A stretch of 64,000 bases of DNA, taken from positions 221,501-285,500 of the forward strand of contig CAJNDS010000890.1 in assembly GCA_905221605.1 (NCBI GenBank), read 5' to 3'. Every line of letters starts with the position of its first letter. Within the stretch, counting starts at the first letter, position 1. Origin of the DNA: Symbiodinium natans. Its lineage: Eukaryota > Sar > Dinophyceae > Suessiales > Symbiodiniaceae. The notes under the pieces were generated by a model, which searched no databases, was not told where the DNA came from, and was given only the letters and a program-made list of their open reading frames with translations. Below are positions 45,290 to 55,714 of the stretch, in pieces. A program made the translations under genes and the position numbers.

Positions 45290-46500
45290 TAATATCGCAA
45301 ACCCCCCCACCTTCTTCCAGCCGTGGGGGTTTTCTTCGAACCTCGGCGTGCGGAGCCCTTTTTTTTGGTTGGGGGGGGGGGGGGGGGGGGGAGGGTTGCC
45401 CTAAACCCTAACCCCTAAACCCTAAACTATGAATCTGGGGCTCAGTCTCCCAGCCCCAAGCCCTAAACCCCGAGCAAATCCCCATCCAACCCTCCAATCC
45501 TGCAATCCTCTAAATCCCTAAAGCCCTCAGCCCCTAGAGCCCTCCAAGCTTTTAGGGTTTAGCGTTTCGGGTTTGGGCCCCCAAGCCCAAAAAGAAAACC
45601 TTAAACCGTAAACCCTAAACCATCACCCTGAACCCGAAGCTTCCCGAAGTTTCTCCAAGGGCTACTTGAAGGTTCAAGGCACACTTTTGTCAAAAGAAAG
45701 AACTTGTAACCCTACCTTGTACCGTACCCATGAAGCCTCAAAAAACAAAGCCTGGTAGCTGATTTTCAACTAACTTAGGGGCCGAAAGTTGGAACAAGGC
45801 TTTGGGGGGTTCTTGTAGTATACTGATAAAGGGCCCATAAGGGAATACCATTAGTAATGACTCCGACCCCTGTAATTGCTCCGACCCCTACGGTACTTGG
45901 GCCCGTACCACTCCACCCGCCGCGGCCACAGCACGTCGCTCGAGGACCCGCCCGGGTGGGCTTGAGCGCGGCCCCAGGCGAAGACCTGTGGTTTTTCAGA
46001 GAACCCGAGGCCCCCAAAGCCCATCACAGATAACAGAAGCATGAAATTGTCAAGGGCGGGGGGTGGGGTTTTGGGGGGGGGAGGGGGGAATTGTGTTTAG
46101 GGCGCTGAGAAGTCGCTGCACTGTCGGAGCGGCCTGCTGTCGCGTCTTCTGTTCTTTTGCCTGCAGCTGGGGCGCATTAGGGTTGAGGGCTCTGGGGTTT
46201 ACTGCAGGGTTTGGCGGGTTTGGGCTTTGAGATGCTTAAGGTCTACGGGCTCTTTGAGGGTGTTTATGTAGGATGTAGTCCTCACTACCCCTGCTGTTCT
46301 GAATACGACGGGTGAAAGCTGTTCAGGATGTGGCTGTGAAACTGTGGAATCGCACCAACCTCAGATGGCCTCCCATCTCACACCGATGCCCTATGAACCC
46401 TGAACTCTAGGCCCAAAAAAAGTCCTTTCGCTCTCCACATCCCAGCCAGGGTCGCAAAGTAGCGCTCGACTCCAAGAACCATGAAGAGGCTGCCACATAA
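45290..46500. other. Islands with poly-G and an R1 copy
   Basis: Poly-G run at about 45,370-45,391; small C-strand ITS at 45,396-45,428; R1 copy 3 at 45,790-45,875. No gene. Confidence 0.6.
45790..45875 (+). repeat. Dispersed repeat R1, copy 3
   Basis: GGAACAAGGCTTTGGGGGGT ... GGGAATACCATTAGTAATGA followed by CTCCGACCCC. Confidence 0.82.
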
Positions 46501-46695
46501 GTATAAGAAGAATAGTAGCAATAATAATAACAATAATAATAATAATGGTAATAATACAAATGGCAATAAAAATAATAATAGGAATAATAATAGTACTACT
46601 AGAATAATAGTAATAATAGTAATAATAGTAATAATCGTAATAAGAATCATACGTAAGAATAAGAATAAAAATAATCATCATAATAATAAGAATAG
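46500..46695. repeat. (AAT)n-type microsatellite
   Basis: About 190 bp of AATAAT, AGTAATAATAGTAAT and related triplets. Frames of Ile/Asn are artefacts. Confidence 0.95.
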
Positions 46696-48320
46696 GCTGG
46701 ATTCCAGGTTGCAGTTGGCCTTTCGCCGTTCATCAGCCTTTTTAGAGTTCAGAGCTCAGGGAAATCATCCTTGAGTTTGAGACCAAAGACCTCCTTGCGT
46801 TTGAGCCCTAGGCCAGCCGCCAGACGTTCAAACCCCTAAACCCTAAACCCTAATCCCTAAACCCTAAACCCTAAGCCCCCATTGTGAAGCTGCTAGGCCC
46901 TATAAGCCCCCTAAATCCTCAACCCCCCAACTCCTTTACCAGCCCTGAACCCTAAATCCTAGTGCCCCTCACCACGCTAAGCCTCTAAATACCCTCCCTA
47001 CCCCCCCCCCCCAAAAAAAACAAAAAAAGAGATATAATATAATAAATATAATAAGAAGAAGAGTACTAATAATGAAACGGAAACCTCAACAAAATCCGCT
47101 TGAAATACGCAGGCAAAGACACTGCAGCAAAATCCCCGCAAAACTCCGAAGCACTTCCTGACACTTCCGGGCCTGAACTGGGGAGAGCGCCGCAGCGCCC
47201 AGTGCCAGAGCCCCCGCAGCCAGAGGCAGCGCCAGGCTCGGGCCTGGGCTTAGGGTTTGGTGTTTAGGGCTTAGGGCTTAGGGCTTAGGGCTTAGGGCTT
47301 AGGGCTTAGGGCTTGGGGCTTAGGGCTTCGGGTTTGGGGCTTTGGGCTTGGGGCTTGGGGCTTGGGCTTGGGGCTTTGGGTTTCGGGCGTTTTGGCTTAA
47401 AGGCTCGGAGGCTTAGGGCTTTGGTTCTTAGCGCTTAGGGGTTCAGGGTTTGTTGGGGCTTCTCCGGGCTTTTCGGGGGGGCTTTGGGGGCTCAGGGTTC
47501 AGCAACGGCTTCAGAGGCTCGGGGGAGGGTTTAGGGCTTGGCTTCGGGAAGCTTTGGGCTGAGGGGTTGAGGGGGGAATTTGGGGGGGGATTTGGGGGGG
47601 GGATTTGGGGGGGGATTTGGGGATTTGGGGGGGGATTTAGGGGGGGATTTGGGGATTTGGGGGGGGGATTTGCCCAGGGACACGGAATTCAAGGCGTGAT
47701 GACGCGAGGGTTTGCAGGGTTCAGGGTCAGAAGCCCGCGCAGTTTCCAGGAAGGGTGAGGCCGCGAAGCAGAAGCCGCCGATCCCCAAACGGCCCCAACA
47801 CCCCTAAACCCTAAACCCGAAACCCGAAACAACCGGCACGGCAGAGTCGAGAGCAAACAGGAACGATTTGCCAGGGATATGGAGAGTAGTTCCTTAATAG
47901 CAGCTCAGAGAGGAGGTTTCGGTTTGAACCCGTACTTTTTCAGGGGCTCAGCTTTTTGCAAGGCTTTTGGGGATTTTTCGGTGTGCTGAGGGGGTCCAAG
48001 GGCTGTTTCAGGGCTCAAGGGCTCTTAAGGAGCTAGGGTTGAAGGGTTCAGGGTATAGGGTTTAGGGTTTGGGGTTTAGGGTTTAGGGTTTAGGGTTTAG
48101 GGTTTAGGGTTTAGGGTTTAGGGCATTCCTATGTGAGCTCGAAAGCAACCCAGGTTAAGGCGCCCACCCCCCACAACGCATTCTAGGAATAACAAGGTTG
48201 CCCTTTCCGGTTCAAAAGGGGCTTCTAAGGGAACCTCAACCCTTTTAGACCCCCTTAAACCCCCCTACAACCCCCTTAAACCCCCCCTTAAACCCCCTTA
48301 AACCCCCTTAAACCCCAGGG
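46696..48320. other. ITS mosaic with strongly G-rich tracts
   Basis: C-strand ITS at 46,835-46,875; CTTAGGG block at 47,252-47,312; a (GGGGGGATTTG)-type G-rich minisatellite at 47,570-47,672; G-strand ITS at 48,045-48,123; CCCCCTTAAA-type repeats at 48,245-48,315. No gene. Confidence 0.8.
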
Positions 48321-49201
48321 GGAAGAAGGGCCTACTCTGGGTCCTCGCAAGTAACAAAGGCCGGGCTGCGCTCCCCGTGGAGGCTCAACCTTGCAGGACT
48401 GGGGGAGCTTGAGGCTGCTGGTGAGGGGCCTCAAGGCCCTCTTCAGGGCCTTGCAGGGGCCCTGAAGAGCCCAAGAGTCTCGAGGGTTTTGAGATTTCGG
48501 GCTTAGGAGTTTCAGGCGTTCAGGGCCTCAGATTTTTTCAGAAACCTTCAACCCCAGGGCTGGGCTGCAGCCCCCGATGGCGGCTCGAAACTGCGAATGG
48601 ATGCTAGCGCTTGTAGAATCTAGTCCGCCGACCTTGGCACTGCGATGGGCAATCTCTGGGACCTTGAGGTCTAGGGCGCAGCGGTTTTTGGGGCTCCCTC
48701 CATGGAAAAATCCCCTGCGAGGTCGGCGGTTTGAGCCGGAGGCTTTCAAGTCCGGCCACGCCCGTGGTCCATCGCCCGCTTGGGCGCGAGCCCATGGCTT
48801 TGGTGGTGCCGACCCGTGCCCGCATTCCAACATGAACCTTCAGAATTCCCCCCCTCCCTCCCCCCGCGCGGAAGACCTAGTTTTTGCCGCGCTTTTTGCT
48901 GAGTTTTCAACGTTACTGGTATTCTCAGCCTGGCTTGTCTGGCTTCTGAGCCCCTTCTTGCTCAGCCAAACCCCTTTTACATACCCCAAAGAATTAGAAT
49001 CGGATCCCTTAGAGGGACCTCCCAAAAAAAGGGTACCCGCAATTTTTCGGAACCCCCCCCATGTCGCTGTCTCAAAGCCCCACGGCTCACGGCTGCAGAG
49101 AACACCGAGGATGCCACCTGGCGAGAGGCGACGTCGCCGCCTGCACCGGGTTTGGGGCTTCGGGCTTCGGGGGTCGTGCAGTACAGCCCAGTGTGGACCC
49201 C

Positions 49202-49241
<40 letters not shown>

Positions 49242-49440
49242 TTATTTATTTATTTATGTATATATTTATTTTGTTTATATTTATATTTAGATCCCTAACC
49301 CCGAAAGCCACTACAACCCGACAAGCCGCACGCACGAAACCACCCCAATCCCTGCTGAAGAATTAGAATAGGGTTTTGGGGGTTATCATAGTACACCTAC
49401 AAAGGGATCATAAGGGAATCTTATTCGTAATTACTCCGAC
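48321..49440. other. Island with hairpin repeat and TA microsatellite
   Basis: A 237-aa plus frame (48,577-49,290) ends in TA-repeat-encoded Tyr/Ile and is opposed by other frames, so it is not supported. About 60 bp at 48,722-48,785 (GAGCCGGAGGCTTTCAAGTC, hairpin GCCGGA/TCCGGC) also occurs at about 26,208-26,260. (TA)n at 49,203-49,237 is followed by TTTATTTATTTA. R1 copy 4 at 49,360-49,448. Confidence 0.5.
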
Positions 49441-49448
49441 CCTATATG
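49360..49448 (+). repeat. Dispersed repeat R1, copy 4
   Basis: AGAATTAGAATAGGGTTTTG ... AAGGGATCATAAGGGAATC ... TAATTACTCCGACCC. Confidence 0.85.
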
Positions 49449-51257
49449 AAGTAAGCCCAAACCCTAAACCCTAAACCCTAAACCCTAAACACTAAACCCT
49501 AAACCCTAAACCCCAAACCCCAAACCCCAAACCCCAAACCCCAAACCCCAAACCCCAACCCCTAAACGGAAACCTAAGCCCCCATAAAAGCGTCACCGGG
49601 GCCCGGCCTTTGCCAGGCGCATGCCGCCAAGGGGGACCTAGCGAAGCAACATCCGAAGCAAGGGTCCACCTGCTACAAATAGAAACAGAAAAAGACATAG
49701 AAATAGAAATAGAAACAAATATATATATATATATATATACATATACATATTTATTTATGTATTTATCTAAATACTTCTACATATAGATTTTGTTAGTCAT
49801 GTTTTCTACTTACATCTATATGCATTGTCTATATGCATGTGTATGATTCCTGTATATCTGCTATACTATATTCCGTATACACATAAATCGTGTACTGTAT
49901 ATACATATATACATTTTCTATATTTGCTATGTCGTTTTGCTTTGTTTAAGCTAAACTCCATTATATTATACTATATTCATTTATGTTGTATACTATATTG
50001 TATATTAGGCTTCGAGCTGAGGGCCTTGGTAATGCTTAGGGCTTCTCTCCTAAGGGTTTGAGTTTAGAGTTTAGAGTTTAGGGTTTAGGGTTTGGGGTTT
50101 GAGGTTTAGGGTTTAGGGCTTAGGGTTTAGGGTTTAGGGGTTTAGGGTTTTGGGTTGGAACTTGCGGGGCTCCCACTTGGAGTCCGTGATTGAGAAGCAC
50201 ATCTGACCCCCCCCCCCCCCCCCCGCCCCTAAGTATGGTGGGCAGTGCCTTTGGCTCGTAGGCTTTCCACGTAGGGTGCGCAAAGTGCATGGACTGGGGA
50301 ACTCCCATACTCCCTGCAGAACCTTCATAAAATTAATATTTCTAATATCCTCTTGGGTTTTATATAAACAAAAATAAAAAAGTATAATTCCCAAGGAAAG
50401 AACTCTGGCTCCAGCAACAGCTGCATCTGGCAAACCCGGAGGCCCTAAGCGCAGCATCCTCTGCAGGGAGCCAAAGGGGGCTCCCCGAACCAAATCCACC
50501 CTCGACGGCTGAAACACTGAAAGCCGCAAACCCTAAAAACCCTAAACCCTAAACCCTAAACCCTAAACCCTAAACCCTACACCCTAAACCCTATTTAGGG
50601 TTACCCTAAACCCTAAACCTCAAGGGGATCTGGGACTCACCCCGGAAGGAGCGGTTCGGAGCACTGAGTTTGCTGAAAGGGAACCCGCTTCTGGTCAATG
50701 TGAACCCATGAGGGATGTAAGACGAAAAGGAAAAAGTCGTACCACTTGAGTCCTAGGGTCTAGGGATTTTTGGTTTAGGGTTTAGGGTTTAGGCTTTAGG
50801 GTCTATGGCTTGAGGAGACACCGCGAGAGAGAGCGAGAGAGCGAGAGAGCGAGAGAGCGAGAGAGCGAGAGAGAGGGAGAGAGAGAGAGAGAAAGAGAGA
50901 TGATGATGGAGATAGGGTTCAGCGTTTAGGGTTTGGGGTTAGGGTTTTAGAGATCAAGACATAGAGAGAAGAGAGAGACTAGGGCTTTCACTTCTTCAGG
51001 GGCAAACTGAAAGCTATGGCTTAGGATGCGGCGACTTCTCTGTCGTTTGGGTCCTCTTTGGGGTCCCCTTGCGAAAGCAGCCCCTTTCATCTAGAGACCT
51101 GACCATCAGGGGTTCGAATCCCCAAAGGTCAGCCGTGCCAGGACGCCGATTGAGGTGAACTAGCAAAAGCTGGAGGTACTTCTAACCCTACATTGAACAT
51201 CTTTGAACTACCCACGAACCTTCAAGCAAACTCTGAGAAGCCCCCAAACCCTAAATC
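49449..51257. other. ITS mosaic with AT-rich and GA-rich tracts
   Basis: C-strand ITS at 49,450-49,570 with a run of CCCCAAA units; AT-rich microsatellite region at 49,715-50,010; G-strand ITS at 50,065-50,155; poly-C at about 50,207-50,224; mixed-orientation ITS at 50,525-50,620; GAGAGA tract at 50,826-50,900. A tRNA T-arm-like word GGGGTTCGAATCCCC occurs at about 51,109-51,123, without a full tRNA. No gene. Confidence 0.7.
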
Positions 51258-52007
51258 CTAAACAGTACTGAGGGCAGCATTCACTGCCGCCAAAACCCTC
51301 GAAACTTCCGAGACCCCAGCGAAGCTGCCGGCCAAGCGCGGCACAAACCCGAGGTTGTGGGCTGCCGGTACTTGAGGTTTGCTACTTCCGACGCTGCGAG
51401 GTTCGGGGTTTACGCATGGTGCGGGGTTGAGGGATACTTTGGCTTGCCAGCCTATCAAGTTCATCAGGCCAGGTTTCTGTGTGGCATGCCGTGGGTCAAG
51501 AAAAGCCCGCCGATTGCAGGTAGGGTCAGTGATCGTCATCCGGGCCGCTTTGGGGACATTTATTTGCAGGACATCCTGTGCATGCGTGCCTGCTGCACTT
51601 CTATTCATGATTCATGAGCCAAACACTGCGGAGCCGGAGCAGGTTCAAATGCTGACCCGGATCCTAAACCAAATCCCAAATTCGAAAGCCAGTACTAATG
51701 AAAGGAACCTAGACTCAAACCTTGAACTGGACTTGAACCTGACGTGCCAGTCCACGACCAAGAGGACAATCAAGAAGCCCCATTGAGTTTTGGGTGCCGG
51801 ATGGGGGGGGGGGGGAAACGAACAACACTAAAGCATCTTTAACACCCCAAATTGGGATGTGCCCCCTCATACTAACAGTCCTGAATAGGGATTCATAAAG
51901 GACTGTTAGCATGAGGGGGAAAATCTCGAACACCAAACTTCAACAAGCACAAACCCTCAACCCCAAATCTCAAGAACTCGAAGCGAAGCAATTCAGCTTC
52001 CTCCAAA
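51258..52007. other. Unique island with a 58-bp hairpin element
   Basis: Frames on both strands (up to 135 aa) overlap and are unrecognised. An inverted repeat at 51,862-51,882 and 51,899-51,919 (arms CCCCCTCATACTAACAGTCC and its near inverse) looks like a tiny MITE. Confidence 0.5.
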
Positions 52008-52175
52008 ACCTAGTTGTCCAGTACCTGGGGGAACTCAAGGTTAACCTTTGGGACTATAAGGGGATTCTATCCCTAAACCCTAAACCCTAAACCCTAAACC
52101 CTAAACCCTAAACCCTAAACCCTAAACCCTATTAACCCAAAAAGGTTAAAGGTCACCTGCTCTACAACTAAGAAA
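52008..52175 (+). repeat. Dispersed repeat R2, copy interrupted by telomere repeats
   Basis: Same words as the 36.0-kb copy (CCTAGTTGTCCAGTACCTGG, GGGACTATAAGGGGATTCTA, AACCCAAAAAGG, CTCTACAACTAAG), but bases 52,071-52,132 are eight CCCTAAA units plus CCCTAT, inserted after ATTCTAT and before TAACCC. Confidence 0.92.
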
Positions 52176-53085
52176 AGCCTTTGCCATGACAGCAGAGCTA
52201 CCCACAACAAGGCCCTACTTGGGGGTGTCCGAAATTGAGGGGTACCTTATTGGGGTCCTGACAAAAAAGGAAATCCTGCTATTTAGGGATCTATATCCCT
52301 ACTTGCATTCGACATGCTTGTTTCTCTACATGCAGCAAGGAACTCTAGCCCAGAAGCTATATCACTGGCGCTTGAGGCAAACTCCCAGCCTGAACCCCAA
52401 ACCCTAAACGGGTGGTCTGGGCTGAAACCTGAACCCTGAACTCCAAAACCTAAACCCTGAACCCTAAACCCTGAACCCTGAACCCTAAACCTAGAGAGAG
52501 AAGCGCCTCCGGACCATTGGCCCCGAAATGCTGTCAGTGCCGAGGAGAAGTCCATCACTGCCGGCGCGCCTGGCCACCGCGCCATATTCTACGTGTCGCA
52601 TAGCACAACCAGAATGAGAAGCAGCTAATATTGTGTGATGTATATTAATAATAAGAATAGAATAAGAATAAGAACAGAAAACGATGTTGAATTTGATTAT
52701 GCTATGGTATACTATGCTCTCGATATATAATGTTAATCGACATTGTAATGCTAGACTACAAACGTGCTATACGGACTGTACATATTGTACATATTGTACA
52801 TCTTGTACATCTTATACATGATATACATGCTATATGTTCGGGGAATTATGGTCGTTGGTGGTTCGGTCTGGGGAATGAATCTCAGGGCTTTAGTTTTGTT
52901 TAAGCGAGTTGGTGGATCTGGAGAACTCAGAGTTTTAGAGGCCCCTAACCCTAAACCCTAAACTCTACACCCTAAACCCTAAACCCTAATTGGGAAACGG
53001 CACAAGAAGATCAAGAGCCCACGGCGATGCCGACCACAAGTCCCATATCACCCTTGAAGCCCTTGCTACCCTTAGACCCTAAGCC
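52176..53085. other. Islands with a diverged R3 copy and small ITS
   Basis: Diverged R3 (minus) at about 52,229-52,310; ITS with CCCTGAA variants at 52,430-52,495; TACATATTGTACAT-type repeats at 52,775-52,830; C-strand ITS at 52,947-52,990. No convincing gene. Confidence 0.6.
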
Positions 53086-53319
53086 CTAAGGGTTTAGGGT
53101 TTAGGGTTTAGGGTTGAGGGTTTAGGGTTTAGGGTTTAGGGTTTAGGGTTTAGGGTTTAGGGTTTAGGGTCTAGGGTTTAGGGTTGAGGGTTGAGGGTTG
53201 AGGGTTTAGGGTTTAGGGTTTAGGGTTTAGGGTTTAGGGTTCAGGGTTCAGGGTTTAGGGTTTAGGGTTTAGGGTTTAGGGTTTAGGGTTTAGGGTTTAG
53301 GGTTTGGGGTTTAGGGTTC
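53086..53319. repeat. ITS with a tail-to-tail junction and TTGAGGG units
   Basis: CCCTAAGCCCTAA turns directly into GGGTTTAGGG at about 53,089-53,092. The tract includes a TTGAGGG triplet and TTCAGGG variants. Confidence 0.95.
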
Positions 53320-53634
53320 GTTTTTGACCCCAGCCCAGCAGGCCCCGAGAATCCTCAAAGAACTCTCTGCCTTGGACCCTAAGGTGGGTACCTTGGGTTT
53401 GGGAGCCCCTTTTTTTTTGATCCCTAAGGTAGTACAAAGGCCATCTTAAGAGTATATTTCAGGGGGGAACCTGTAGGGGTACGACCTCAGGGGTGCCAAT
53501 CTTAAGCCCCTGAAATCGTAGACCCGCAAAACCGATGGCAAGGCCGCAGTGTTCTCTCGGCGTCTCGTGCCACAAATACATGCCTCAGCCTGAAATCGAA
53601 GTGTGCAACTGCCACCGGTGGACATCCCATGGTA

Positions 53635-53867
53635 GGGTTTAGGGTTTAGGGTTTAGGGTTTAGGGTTTAGGGTTTAGGGTTTAGGGTTTAGGGTCTAGGG
53701 TTTAGGGTTTAGGGTTGAGGGTTGAGGGTTTAGGGTTTAGGGTTTAGGGTTTAGGGTTTAGGGTTTAGGGTTTAGGGTTTAGGGTTTAGGGTTTACGGTT
53801 TAGGGTTTAGGGTTTAGGGTTTAGGGCTTGGGGTTTAAGGTTTATGGTTTAGGGTTTAGGGATGAGG
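53635..53867. repeat. Interstitial telomeric block
   Basis: About 32 G-strand units with sporadic variants. Confidence 0.97.
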
Positions 53868-54624
53868 CTTTCGGGGAGTTTAGGTGCTTCGGGCAGGGAG
53901 TCCACCGGCATCCAAAATGGTCCATCCAGTAAAAAGCCGCAAAGACGGTCTGACTGCTGCCCTTGTACCTTCAACCCTAAACAACCCTAAACCCAAACCC
54001 GAAACCCTAAACCCTAAACCAAACGACAGAAATCGGGTGGCCGACTCCTGACTGGGAAGTCACATCGTGATGCAAACTGCCTGGAGCCATCCGCTCGGTC
54101 CCTATTTAGGGGCGCCCCTTTACCAGGTACAGGGGGTGTTAGGGTTTAGGATTTGAGGATTCTTTTGACGGCGCCGAGTATGACGAGGCCGCGACACAGT
54201 GCATCTTTGCGCAGCAGTTCAAGGTCAGCTGACTCTGGTAGCAAAGATGCTACACAAAACTCCCCGAAACCCTAAACCCTAAACCCTAAGCCCTAAAACC
54301 TAAACCCCAAACCCTAAACCCTGGCGAATGTAAAGGAGAGATCGCCAGGACACGGGCACAGGGCGAGGCACTTCGATAGGCGCACATCAGTTCACGGAAG
54401 CTGTTTCGGAGACAGCGGATCGCCGAAGCTCTCCCTTTAGAGCAACCCTAAACCCTAAACCCTAAACCCTAAACCCTAAACCCTAAACCCTAAACCCTAA
54501 ACCCTAAACCCTAAACCCTAAACCGCTCAGATGCATGTCCGAGAACGTGTCCCCTTGCATTCAGACCGAAAGCTTCGGGTGAAACCTGTCGCAAAGGACT
54601 TGTGATGGGTGGCACCGGCGCCTG
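53868..54624. other. ITS mosaic with a candidate terminal exon
   Basis: C-strand ITS at 53,970-54,020, 54,268-54,325 and 54,445-54,523. A 25-codon coding-like frame lies at 54,155-54,229 (see next entry). Confidence 0.6.
54155..54229 (+). pseudogene. Possible last-exon fragment after a telomere word
   Basis: The frame reads EDSFDGAEYDEAATQCIFAQ, then QFKVS and a stop. Its mixed, acidic composition is unlike the telomere-read peptides around it. It starts right after TTTAGGGTTTAG|GATTT, where TTTAG|G could be a 3' splice site or simply the junction of an ITS with an exon remnant. Too short to name, and coding status is uncertain. Confidence 0.25.
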
Positions 54625-54786
54625 GAGACTCCAAAACCCCTTAATTAAGGAACATACCTTAAATCCTATTAGGGTTCCTATTATAACTTAAGGTGCATTC
54701 CTTAATTAAGGAACATACCTTAAATCATATTAGGGTTCCTATTATAACTTAAGGTGTATTCCTTAATTAAGGGGTTTTGGAGTCTC
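54625..54786. mobile_element. MITE-like element R4, copy 2 (internal duplication)
   Basis: 162 bp with perfect inverted ends starting GAGACTCCAAAACCCCTTAA. The inner AATTAAGGAACATACCTTAA module occurs twice, so it may be a nested or tandem fusion of two copies. Confidence 0.87.
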
Positions 54787-54894
54787 TGGGCGCAGCTCCT
54801 GCAACTCTTGTCTCGTCTATACCTCGATGATGTCCTCCCTTGGAGCAAAAGGCTCACGGGCGACGTTTCTATGGGTTACAAGATCGCAGGAAAC

Positions 54895-54998
54895 GTTTAG
54901 GGTTTAGGGTTTAGGGTTTGGGGCTTAGGGTTTAGGGTTTAGGGTTTAGGGTCTGGGGTCTAGGGTTTAGGGTTTAGGGCTTATGGTTTAGGATTTGG
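54895..54998. repeat. ITS downstream of the 203-aa frame
   Basis: G-strand repeats with TCTGGGG and CTTAGGG variants. They end about 60 bp before the stop codon of the minus-strand frame. Confidence 0.93.
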
Positions 54999-55057
54999 GG
55001 CGCTCTCTCCCTGCAACGATCTGCAACAGACAAGTCGAAGAAAGCGCCTATCCAAAA

Positions 55058-55669
55058 TTACTGGAAGCGCCTCCACGCCTCATCTGGCTCTGGCGCACAT
55101 TGCGCACATCCCAGCAGCTCACTGAGTGGCCGCTCGTTCTGCGCGGGCGTTAGGACCTCTCCTGGGGGCGACACGAAGGCCAGCTTCTTGGAGAGGAGCG
55201 GTCGGAGGCCCGGAACCATGAGCTTCCTGGCATCCTTCCAGCTCATGCTTCGGTGCAGAAGAAGCCTCGAAATCTCCTCGCCTGTGAGCTTCCGCATGAT
55301 GAGCCGCAGGACATCGCCTTCAACTTCCCCCATCAGCTGCACCAGCGTGGTGTTCCATACCTGTAGCATGAACTGCCAGGTGCGCCGTCTCCCTGTGGTG
55401 GGGCTGTACCAAATGATTCGACCCGGGACTGAGTAGTCGATGTAGAGATCATAGATGGTCTCCATTCCCAGGGTGTCTTTGTGCATCATGGGGATCATTT
55501 GTGTGCCCCCGTTCTCACCAGGTCGGATCTCGAAGTCGCGCCGGTCATCCTTTGCAGGATTGTTCACGACGGTCAAGAGCTGCACGTACGGGTTGTCTGA
55601 ATCAGGGTTCGTCACGACGTAGATGTTGCTGCTCTCCAAGTCCTTCCATCTGCCGTGCAGGGCAGTCAT
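55058..55669 (-). CDS. Uncharacterised 203-aa protein
   Basis: This is the most gene-like frame in the mosaic. From the ATG at 55,669 it encodes 203 residues of balanced composition. Residues about 3-100 alternate hydrophobic and polar with regularly placed aromatics (GRW near the start, DLYIDY, RIIWY, TWQF), suggesting a small beta-rich domain. The second half has LTGEEISRLLL, SWKDARKLM and KLAFVSPPGEVL, faintly like a ubiquitin-like fold (weak inference). A GTG-started version would begin at 55,684, but ATG is preferred in a eukaryote. Upstream on the same strand TTTGCCTTTTTGCAG (acceptor after 55,696) is a good splice acceptor, and a TGA at 55,693-55,691 closes the frame. The acceptor could therefore serve a 5' UTR, perhaps by spliced-leader trans-splicing. 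The frame ends in TAA outside the ITS. No family is recognised. Confidence 0.6.
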   Translation of the reverse strand: MTALHGRWKDLESSNIYVVTNPDSDNPYVQLLTVVNNPAKDDRRDFEIRPGENGGTQMIPMMHKDTLGMETIYDLYIDYSVPGRIIWYSPTTGRRRTWQFMLQVWNTTLVQLMGEVEGDVLRLIMRKLTGEEISRLLLHRSMSWKDARKLMVPGLRPLLSKKLAFVSPPGEVLTPAQNERPLSELLGCAQCAPEPDEAWRRFQ

Positions 55670-55695
55670 CGACGATCCCACCACACAAAGTCACT

Positions 55696-55710
55696 CTGCA
55701 AAAAGGCAAA
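55696..55710 (-). promoter_or_regulatory. Candidate 3' splice acceptor upstream of the 203-aa frame
   Basis: On the minus strand TTTGCCTTTTTGCAG is a pyrimidine tract ending in CAG, 26 nt upstream of the ATG. Dinoflagellate mRNAs commonly receive a spliced leader at such sites. Inference from position only. Confidence 0.35.
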
Positions 55711-55714
55711 TCAA

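Noticed and set aside
48577-49290. A 237-aa frame as a gene
   Set aside because: It ends in TA-repeat-encoded Tyr/Ile, includes a dispersed hairpin repeat and is opposed by other open frames.
51085-51130. A tRNA gene suggested by GGGGTTCGAATCCCC
   Set aside because: Only a T-arm is present; no anticodon arm or proper acceptor stem of normal length can be drawn.
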